From contig NZ_CP029145.1 in NCBI RefSeq assembly GCF_003149515.1, forward strand, positions 62,001 to 126,000: a stretch of 64,000 nt of DNA, read 5' to 3'. Below the pieces are notes generated by a model, which made no database searches, was not told the DNA's origin, and saw nothing but the letters and a program-made list of their open reading frames with translations. Shown here in pieces: positions 34,033 through 41,199 of this stretch (position 1 is the first letter of the stretch; each line of letters opens with the position of its first letter). A program made the position numbers and the translations under genes. This DNA is from Hymenobacter nivis. GTDB lineage: Bacteria > Bacteroidota > Bacteroidia > Cytophagales > Hymenobacteraceae.

Positions 34033-35274
34033 TCAGGCGGGTACGCGGGTGAGCCAGCCCAGCAAGCGCTTCAACGTAAGGCCCTGCACCACGGCCGAAA
34101 ACAGCACCACGGCAAACGTCATGGGCACGAATATTTCGGGGTGCATCTCGTCGGGCAGGCCCAGCGCCAGGGCCAGCGAAATGCCCCCGCGCAGCCCGCC
34201 CCAGCTCAATATGGCCAGCGTGCGCGGCGGTAGCTTCGCCGAAAGGCCCAGCAGCCGGGTGGGCAGGGCCAGTGCCACGTAGCGCACCAGCAGCGCCAGC
34301 ACGGCCGCCGCCACGCCCAGCCCCAGGTAAAACGGGCTAAACCCAATTACGACCAGCTCCAGGCCCATGAGCACGAAGAGCACGGCGTTGAGCACCTCAT
34401 CGAGCGCTTCCCAGAACTTCTCCAGGTAATCGCGGGTGGTGTCCGACACGGCCTCGCTGCGGCTCACGTTGCCGATGGCCAGGCCCGCCACCACCATGGC
34501 CAGGGGCCCTGATATGTGCAGGGCGTGGCACAGCGCGTAGCCGCCCATCACCAGGGCCAGCGTCAGAATAACTTCGGTCTGGAAGTTGTCGACCGTGCGA
34601 ATAAGCCGGTAGCCCACGTAGCCCAGCGCCGCCCCGGCCAGCAGCCCGCCCCCGGCCTCGCGCAGCAGCAGCAGGGCCGCCGAGCCCACGCTGGGGGTTT
34701 GGCCCGGCGTGGCCACTTCCAGCAGAGTGGCGAAAACCACTACCCCGAAGCCGTCGTTGAAGAGGGACTCGCCGGCTAGGTTGGTTTCGATGTTCTTGTC
34801 GAGGTCGGTGGTTTTGAGAATGCCCAGCACCGCGATGGGGTCGGTGGGCGCGATGAGGGCCCCGAACAGCAGGCACGGCAGCAGCGGCAGCTCCACTCCG
34901 GCCAGGTGCAGCAGCCCGTAGGTGCCCAAGCCCACCAGCCCGGTGGCCAGCAACAGGCCCACTGTCGAGTAGGCCGCAATGCTGCGCCATACCGCTTTCA
35001 GGGCATTCACCCGCACGTGCAGCGAGCCGGCAAAGAGCAAGAAGCTCAGCACCGACCCCATGAGGAATTCCGTGAAATCGAACTCTAACAGGGCCCCCCG
35101 CACGGCATTGGTGAAGCCCGGCACAATGCGGCCACCGGCCAGTACGGCCGCCGCCGCCGCCACGCCCAGCAGCAGAAACATGATGCCCGCCGGCTGGCGC
35201 AAAAACCGGGCGTTTAAGTAGGAAAACAGGGCCGCCAGGGTTAGCAGCGCTGCCGAAAAAGAAAATAAACTCAT
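34033..35274 (-). CDS. Na+/H+ antiporter, CPA1 family
   Basis: 413 residues with about 12 membrane segments. Transport-site motifs of the CPA1 group are clear: ALIAPTDPIAVLGIL (the TD motif), NLAGESLFNDGFGVVVF (the ND motif) and LSWGGLRGGISLALAL near the C-terminus. Exchanges cytoplasmic Na+ or K+ for protons, for pH and salt homeostasis. No C-terminal regulatory TrkA or cyclic-nucleotide domain. The start MSLFSFSAALLTLAALFSYL at 35274 was chosen over an upstream non-homologous extension. Confidence 0.9.
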   Translation of the reverse strand: MSLFSFSAALLTLAALFSYLNARFLRQPAGIMFLLLGVAAAAAVLAGGRIVPGFTNAVRGALLEFDFTEFLMGSVLSFLLFAGSLHVRVNALKAVWRSIAAYSTVGLLLATGLVGLGTYGLLHLAGVELPLLPCLLFGALIAPTDPIAVLGILKTTDLDKNIETNLAGESLFNDGFGVVVFATLLEVATPGQTPSVGSAALLLLREAGGGLLAGAALGYVGYRLIRTVDNFQTEVILTLALVMGGYALCHALHISGPLAMVVAGLAIGNVSRSEAVSDTTRDYLEKFWEALDEVLNAVLFVLMGLELVVIGFSPFYLGLGVAAAVLALLVRYVALALPTRLLGLSAKLPPRTLAILSWGGLRGGISLALALGLPDEMHPEIFVPMTFAVVLFSAVVQGLTLKRLLGWLTRVPA

Positions 35275-35477
35275 CCTTTGGCCTAACGGCTCTCGCCGGC
35301 TGGGGTTATGGCAGGGCGCTGCGGCTGGGTAGGGAGCCGGCGGGCAGGTGGCGGGGCCAGCGCATCTTGCCGGTGCATGGTTTCGCGGACGAAGCCCCGG
35401 CGCAGGCCGGGTCGCGGGCAATTTTATAGGAACGGAATTAGAGCAAATTTCAAGTCAGTGTACACTAGGTCTTTTTT

Positions 35478-36193
35478 CTAAATACATATCACTTTTTCAA
35501 TACTTAAGTTTACCGGTCCGTAATCGATGAGCCAAATTTGAGCAATATGATTTAATCGGTTGCGATAGGTCTCTTTGACGATTCGAAAGCATTTGCACGT
35601 GCGGTTAATGTGCTCAATTTTGACGCTTTTACTTCGAAAAGCCTTGTTCTGTCTTTTCTGCTTTTTGGTCCGCTCCCCATCTTTAGGTTTTTTGTGCGGA
35701 ATCTGACGCCGGGCATGCACCTTCGCAATCCCTACGTAACCTAAGTCGCCTTTTACCTTGATTTTGCGATGAATTTTCAGGGGGCGTTTCCTGGAAAATA
35801 CGGATATCGGATTTGCGTCCCGCTAATTCTACCTGGCAATGCTGGATGACATTGTTCCTTTGACTGCTAATTAATTGCGATTTAATGATGTGTTTTTTTT
35901 AAGCCGTTGTAGTAGCGCTCCTGGTCTTTTTTGGGTCGTTCAATTGGCTGTGCCGTCACTTCTGCTATCACCGTTTTTACGCCCTGGTACTTCAACGCTT
36001 CTGAATTTTTGAGTCCTACCACCTTGGCCAGGATGGCCCGCATCTTGCAAAATAGTTTATGGCAATAGCTTTCCGAAATTCCGTAAGAGAACTCCAGGCC
36101 CAGAAACGTCGGATACTGTCGTAAGTACTCGAAGGTTAGGAACAGCTGGTTTGCAAACGCGCGGATTAGCCCGAAGTAATTTATATCTATCAT
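35478..36193 (-). pseudogene. IS5-type DDE transposase, broken
   Basis: The N-terminal part (LTFEYLRQYPTFLGLEFSYG, ISESYCHKLFCKMRAI) and catalytic region (VTAQPIERPKKDQERYYNGL) are read in one frame. The middle (SDIRIFQET) and the C-terminal part (GDLGYVGIAK, HARRQIPHKKPKDGERTKKQ, KIEHINRTCKCFRIVKETYR) are in others, so at least two frameshifts (near 35895 and 35780) separate them. The order matches HARLE-type IS5 transposases. AT-richer than its surroundings; flanking inverted repeats were not found. Confidence 0.7.
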
Positions 36194-36269
36194 TCATAGC
36201 CAAGGGTTTATATTTATTTACGCTTTTTGTATTGTAAATTTGTACAAGAAAGAGGTCTACTATTGCAAC

Positions 36270-36302
36270 GAAAAAAGCGCCGGTCAAGTAGGCCGGCGCT
36301 TT
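36270..36302 (-). terminator. Terminator of tRNA-Ala copy 1
   Basis: AAAGCGCCGG pairs with CCGGCGCTTT around an 9-nt loop, followed on the minus strand by a T run. It is 49 nt downstream of the tRNA. Confidence 0.75.
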
Positions 36303-36350
36303 CAGCAAAGTATTGGACAGGACCCCGACCAACTGGCCGCGGCTTTCTTA

Positions 36351-36424
36351 TGGAGAATATCGGATTCGAACCGATGACTTCCTGCTTGCGGAGCAGGCGC
36401 TCTAGCCAACTGAGCTAATCCCCC
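36351..36424 (-). tRNA. tRNA-Ala (anticodon CGC), copy 1
   Basis: Acceptor GGGGGAT/ATTCTCC, anticodon stem CCTGC/GCAGG with loop TCCGCAA, T-loop TTCGAAT, discriminator A, no CCA. The anticodon is CGC, but position 33 is C instead of the almost invariant U. Identical over its whole length to the copy at 61621. Confidence 0.88.
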
Positions 36425-36433
36425 AAGTGCGGG

Positions 36434-36441
36434 CAAACATA
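36434..36441 (-). promoter_or_regulatory. -7 promoter box of tRNA-Ala copy 1
   Basis: TATGTTTG on the minus strand, an exact TAnnTTTG match 9 nt upstream of the tRNA; the same box precedes copy 2. Confidence 0.55.
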
Positions 36442-36566
36442 CGGCCGCCGCCGCTTGCTCGGTGGTTTCCACGATGTTTTTCGTGCTGTGGCCGTTGCCG
36501 GTCACTGGGTAAGGCACGGCGCCCACCGCCTGCAACAGCGTTGGCACTAGGGCCAGGGCCCCCGGC

Positions 36567-38426
36567 TTACCGCACCAGCAGCTCGGTGGGGGGGCTTTTG
36601 CGGCCGTTGGGGGCGATGGTGACGGCCCGCACCAGTAGGCGCCGGCCCTGCGGCACAGCGAGCGGCTTAGTGTAGCGGTCGGTGGTTTCGTCGGGCAGAT
36701 GGCCGTCGAGGGTGTAGTGGATTTGGGCCCCCGGTACCAGCGAGCGGAGCGTGAACACGGCTTTGCCATCCTGCCGCACCACGCTGAGGCTGTCGAGGCC
36801 CACAGGCTCGGGCACGCGGTAGTTGATGGCCTTCGCGTCGAGGCGGGCAAACTGCTGGCCCAGGCGGGGCAGGAACGCGGCGTAGTTCTTCTGGGCGGCG
36901 GGCGTCCAGGCCACTTCGGCCACGGCCAGTAGCCTGGGGAACAGCATGTACTCCACCTTCTGCGGTGTCGTGATGTACTCCGTCCACAGGTTTGCTTGGA
37001 TACCCAGGATGTGCTTTTGCTGCGCGGGGGTCAGCTCTTTGGGGAGCGGGTTGTAGCTGTACACCTTTTCCAGGGGCAGATAGCCGCCGATCATCAGCGG
37101 CTCGTCGGGGCTGTTGGGCTGCGGGTTCTGGCCGTAGTCGAGGTAGAGGTAGGTGGTGGGCGTCATCACCACGTCGTTGCCGTGGCGGGCGGCCTCGATG
37201 CCGCCCTTTTCGCCGCGCCAGCTCATCACGGTGGCCTTGTCGTCGATGCCGCCCTCCAGAATCTCGTCCCAGCCAATCATCTTTTTGCCCTTGCCCGTCA
37301 AAAACGCCTCGATGCGGCGGTTGAACCAGCCCTGCACCTTCTCCACGTCGGTATAGCCCTCTTTTTTCATGATTTCCTGCACCGCCGCGCTCTCCTTCCA
37401 GCGGGTTTTGGGGGCCTCATCGCCCCCGATGTGCACATAGGGCCCCGGGAACAGGGCGCACACCTCCGCCAGTACGTCCTCAAAGAAGCGGAACGTGGGC
37501 TCGGTGGGGCACACGATGTCGTCGATGACGCCCCACATCGTCCAGGTTTCGTAGGGCCCCGGCTTGCAGGCCAGCTCGGGGTAGGCAGCCAGGATGGCCA
37601 CCGAGTGGCCCGGCATTTCAATTTCGGGCACCACCGTCACGTAGCGCTCCCGGGCGTAGGCCACCACCTCCCGGATCTGGTCCTGGGTGTAAAAGCCGCC
37701 GTAGGGCGTGCCGTCGTACTTGAAATCGGCAGGAGTTTTGAACATCTGCTGGGCCCCAATCAGCGTTTCTTTGCGGAAGGCGCTGATTTGCGTGAGCTTG
37801 GGGTACTTCTTGATTTCGATGCGCCAGCCCTGGTCGTCGGTCAGGTGCCAGTGAAAGGTGTTGAACTTGTAGGCGGCCAGAAAGTCGATGTACTTCTTCA
37901 CGAACGGCACCGGGAAGAAGTGGCGGCACACGTCGAGCATCCCCCCGCGCCATCCAAACGCCGGCTCGTCGGCAATGCGCACGTAGGGCACGCGCGCGGC
38001 GGCCGTGGCCTTGGGCGGTAGTAGTTGCAATAGCGTCTGGATGCCGTAGAACAGGCCCGCGCCGCCCGCTGCCGTGATGCTCACGCCGCTCTTGTCCACT
38101 ACCAGCTGGTAGCCCTCGGGGCCCCCGGGGGCCCCGGGCGCGGCCGTGAGCAGCCGGATTTGCGCAGCCTGGCGGTTGGTGGTCAGGGCCACGGTTTTGC
38201 CCAGTGGGGCCAGGAATCCTTTTAGCAGCTCGGCCACGTTTTGGGCGGCCGGGCCGGTGGCGTATACGCTAATTTTTTGGGGCAGGGCGTAGGTGCCGGC
38301 GCTAGTGTGCACTTCGCGGGGCAGCGGTACCAGGCCCAAAGGCGTGCCGGATTGCGCGAGCGCAGGGGCCCCCAGCAGGAGACCGGTGGCGAGGAGGGTA
38401 CCAAAGCGGGCGGGAAACATCGGCAT
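36567..38426 (-). CDS. Beta-N-acetylhexosaminidase, GH20
   Basis: 619 residues, exported (signal peptide to about residue 25, GAPALAQSG). The GH20b N-terminal domain (about 28-150) precedes the catalytic barrel. The catalytic Asp336-Glu337 pair lies in YVHIGGDEAPKTRW, and FHWHLTDDQGWRIEIKKYP is the typical substrate-site segment. A C-terminal ~90-residue chitobiase-type module follows (IHYTLDGHLPDETT). Removes terminal GlcNAc or GalNAc from glycans in the periplasm or at the surface. Last gene of the minus-strand utilisation locus. M3 (38420) is an alternative start. Confidence 0.93.
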   Translation of the reverse strand: MPMFPARFGTLLATGLLLGAPALAQSGTPLGLVPLPREVHTSAGTYALPQKISVYATGPAAQNVAELLKGFLAPLGKTVALTTNRQAAQIRLLTAAPGAPGGPEGYQLVVDKSGVSITAAGGAGLFYGIQTLLQLLPPKATAAARVPYVRIADEPAFGWRGGMLDVCRHFFPVPFVKKYIDFLAAYKFNTFHWHLTDDQGWRIEIKKYPKLTQISAFRKETLIGAQQMFKTPADFKYDGTPYGGFYTQDQIREVVAYARERYVTVVPEIEMPGHSVAILAAYPELACKPGPYETWTMWGVIDDIVCPTEPTFRFFEDVLAEVCALFPGPYVHIGGDEAPKTRWKESAAVQEIMKKEGYTDVEKVQGWFNRRIEAFLTGKGKKMIGWDEILEGGIDDKATVMSWRGEKGGIEAARHGNDVVMTPTTYLYLDYGQNPQPNSPDEPLMIGGYLPLEKVYSYNPLPKELTPAQQKHILGIQANLWTEYITTPQKVEYMLFPRLLAVAEVAWTPAAQKNYAAFLPRLGQQFARLDAKAINYRVPEPVGLDSLSVVRQDGKAVFTLRSLVPGAQIHYTLDGHLPDETTDRYTKPLAVPQGRRLLVRAVTIAPNGRKSPPTELLVR

Positions 38427-38570
38427 AAAAGGACGATCAAGAGGTGAGAAAAGTGGGTAGGCAAAAAGGAAGGGCGGTGGTCCAAAATGGGGTAGGGCCC
38501 TAAAAAGCTAGCTGCGAAGTCAAAATAGCAGACTTACTACGAATTATGAATCGTTTTTCGGCAGTGGTCT

Positions 38571-38698
38571 GACACGGGATGGTCTGGCGAATTACCCGAA
38601 GGGCTTCGTCGGGCCACTCTCACTAAAAAACAGCGGCTCTGGGGAATCGTAAGAGTGGTCCGACGATAGAAAAAGTAGCCGGACCACCTCGCTTTAGA
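38571..38698. repeat. Repeat family B, degenerate full-length copy
   Basis: GGGATGGTCTGGCGA at the left and GCCGGACCACCTCGCTTTAG at the right are diverged terminal repeats. The interior (ACCCGAAGGGCTTCGTCGGG, AAAAAACAGCGGCTC) is the reverse complement of the element at 31890, so it is inserted in the other orientation. It occupies most of the GH20-GH92 gap. Confidence 0.85.
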
Positions 38699-38704
38699 TC
38701 ACCG

Positions 38705-41020
38705 TTAATTCATCACTGATTTGGGCCGGTCGGCGGCAGCTACGCCCCAGCTGATGCTGGGCTGGGGGCCCATCACGATAATTATTTTCCCGCCAGCTAA
38801 TAAATCTTTGTGCAAGAGGTACGATTTGCCGTACGGCTGGCCGTTTACGCGCACGCTTTGGATGTATTTATTTGCCGTGCTGTTGTTTTTAACGCTGATG
38901 GAAAGGGTCTTTCCGTCGGCGAAAGTTAAATCCGCCTGGCTTATTATTGGGCTGCCCAATACGTAGGCCCCGTTGGCCGGATTCAGCGGGTAGAAGCCCA
39001 GGGCCGAGAAAACGTACCACGCCGACATCTGCCCCACGTCCTCGTTGCCGATGATGCCCGCGGGCTTATCAGTGTAGAAATCGGCCATGACGGCCCGCAC
39101 TTTATCGGCCGTTTTCCAGGGCTGGCCCACGTAATTATACAGGTAAGCAATGTGGTGGCTGGGCTCGTTGCCGTGGGCATATTGCCCAATTAAGCCGGTG
39201 ATGTCGTTGGACGCTTCATTGCCCATATCACCCTTTGCCACGAACAGCGAATCTAATTTTAAACTAAAGGGTTTTTCGCCGCCCAACAGGCTAATTAATC
39301 CCTCCACATCCTGCGGTACCAGCCACGTGTATTGCCAGGCGTTGCCCTCCGTAAAGTCATCCTTCATGTGGCGCGATACGAACGGGTCAAACGGCGTGCG
39401 CCACGCGGTTTGGGAGATGCGGCCGCGCATGAAGCGCGTTTGTTTGTTGAAATAATTCTCGTAGTTCTTGGCCCGCTTGCTGAAGTAGGCGTAGTCGGTG
39501 GCCTTGCCCATTTTCTTGGCCATTTGGGCAATGCACCAGTCGTCGATGGCGTATTCCAGGCCCTTGGCCACGCTTTCGGTTTGGCTGTCGGCCGGAATAA
39601 ACCCGAATTCTTTCACGGCTTTCAGGCCCTGCTCGTCCTGCATAGCCGTGGTTTTCACGGCCTCGTATGCTAGCGCCGCATCGAAGCCGGTGAAGCCTTT
39701 TAAATACGCGTCTACCACCACCGGCACCGCGCTGTAGCCCACCATGGTGTTGGTTTCGTTGCCCATTAGGGGCCATACGGGCAGCTTGCCCTGCTGCTGG
39801 TAGATGGCCAGCATCGAGCGCACCATGTCGTTCACCCGGTTCGGTTGCAGTAGTGTAAACAGCGGGTGCGCCGCCCGGTACGTGTCCCAGAGGGAGAACG
39901 TGGTGAGGTTGGTGAAATTAGCGCCCTGGTAAATTTTCTTGTCGGTCCCGCGGTAATCGCCGTTATGGTCGTTGAAAATAGAGGGCGCTATCATGGTGTG
40001 GTACAGCGCGGTATAAAACACCTTTTGCTGCGCCGGGTCGCTCATTTGCACGCGTACTTTCTGCAATTCTTTCTCCCAGGATGCATTAGCTTCGGCGACT
40101 ACTTTAGCAAAATTCCAGTGCGGAATTTCGGCCTTAATATTTACCAGTGCGTTGGCCGTGCTCACGGGCGAAATGCCGACTTTCAGCTTCACTTTTTCAT
40201 CGGCCTGCGTTGAAAAAGTAACCACGCCTTTAATTCTATTTCCCTTGGCAGCCGCCACGGTACTGCCCAACGAATCGGTTACCTGGTAGCTGCTGAATTT
40301 TCGGATGGGTTTGGAAAAAACCGCCGCGAAATAAATACGTTGGTCGGGGGCCCAGCCCTTCGAGAAACGGTAGCCGGTGAGGGTGCTGTCGTTGATTTGC
40401 TCGATGGCCGTTTCGATGGCAAGATCCCAGCCAATGCCTTCTTGCAGGTCGATGACGAGGTGCGCCTCGTTGGACTTGGGGAAGGTGTACTGGTGGAAGC
40501 CAACCCGCTCGGTAGCAGTTAGCTCGGCGCGCACGCCGTAGCGCTTCAACTGCACCGAATAGTAGCCGGGCCGGGCTTGCTCGTCGCGGTGCGAGAACAG
40601 GGAAACGTAGCCTTTATCGGGGTTTTTGGCCGTGCCTTTAATCACGCGCACCGGGCCAGTGGTGGGCATCACGGAAATGTCGCCCAGGTCGCCGATGCCC
40701 GTGCCGCTGAGGTGCATGTGCGAAAAACCGACGATAGTGGAGTCGGAATAATTGTAACCCGAGCACCAATCCCAGCCCTCGGAAATATTGGCGGGGCCCA
40801 GCTGCACGGCGCCAAACGGCACGTTGGCCCCCATGAATACATGGCCGTGGAAACCCGTACCAATGTAGGGGTCAACGTATTGCGTGAGGCCCCGGGGCCC
40901 CTGGCCGCCGGCCGTGGTGCCAGTGGCAGCATTTTCGTTGCTGATGCAGGCCATTAAAGTGGCCAGGCCGCAGACCAGCGCGACCGTTGGAAATAATAAT
41001 CGGGTGGGGTGAAGCTTCAT
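38705..41020 (-). CDS. GH92 alpha-mannosidase-like lipoprotein
   Basis: 771 residues. Lipoprotein-type signal (LVCGLATLMAC). The family GH92 start is TQYVDPYIGTGFHGHVFMGA and NVPFGAVQLGP; the catalytic barrel includes GNETNTMVGYSAVPVVVDAY with the presumed acid Glu, and GIIGNEDVGQMSAWYVFSAL and GFYPLNP with the Asp residues of the base. GH92 enzymes are Ca-dependent exo-alpha-mannosidases acting on high-mannose N-glycans or mannans. Second to last gene of the PUL; a palindromic repeat separates it from GH2. Confidence 0.92.
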   Translation of the reverse strand: MKLHPTRLLFPTVALVCGLATLMACISNENAATGTTAGGQGPRGLTQYVDPYIGTGFHGHVFMGANVPFGAVQLGPANISEGWDWCSGYNYSDSTIVGFSHMHLSGTGIGDLGDISVMPTTGPVRVIKGTAKNPDKGYVSLFSHRDEQARPGYYSVQLKRYGVRAELTATERVGFHQYTFPKSNEAHLVIDLQEGIGWDLAIETAIEQINDSTLTGYRFSKGWAPDQRIYFAAVFSKPIRKFSSYQVTDSLGSTVAAAKGNRIKGVVTFSTQADEKVKLKVGISPVSTANALVNIKAEIPHWNFAKVVAEANASWEKELQKVRVQMSDPAQQKVFYTALYHTMIAPSIFNDHNGDYRGTDKKIYQGANFTNLTTFSLWDTYRAAHPLFTLLQPNRVNDMVRSMLAIYQQQGKLPVWPLMGNETNTMVGYSAVPVVVDAYLKGFTGFDAALAYEAVKTTAMQDEQGLKAVKEFGFIPADSQTESVAKGLEYAIDDWCIAQMAKKMGKATDYAYFSKRAKNYENYFNKQTRFMRGRISQTAWRTPFDPFVSRHMKDDFTEGNAWQYTWLVPQDVEGLISLLGGEKPFSLKLDSLFVAKGDMGNEASNDITGLIGQYAHGNEPSHHIAYLYNYVGQPWKTADKVRAVMADFYTDKPAGIIGNEDVGQMSAWYVFSALGFYPLNPANGAYVLGSPIISQADLTFADGKTLSISVKNNSTANKYIQSVRVNGQPYGKSYLLHKDLLAGGKIIIVMGPQPSISWGVAAADRPKSVMN

Positions 41021-41063
41021 AAAATGTATTTCAAATTTGTTTCTAAATTAGAAAGAATGTAGG

Positions 41064-41155
41064 TCGTCATGCAGAGCGCAGCGAAGCATCTTTCTGGCGT
41101 AGCTAATCATGGTTACTGACGCGGGAAAGATGCTTCGCTGCGCTCTGCATGACGT
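41064..41155. repeat. Palindromic repeat family A, copy 4
   Basis: GTCATGCAGAGCGCAGCGAA pairs with TTCGCTGCGCTCTGCATGAC; the change TGAGC to AGAGC in one arm is matched by GCTCA to GCTCT in the other. Between the GH2 and GH92 genes of the same transcription direction. Confidence 0.9.
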
Positions 41156-41199
41156 TCTTTTTTGTGCGGTTTTTCTATTCAGGGCCAATTCTATTGTCC

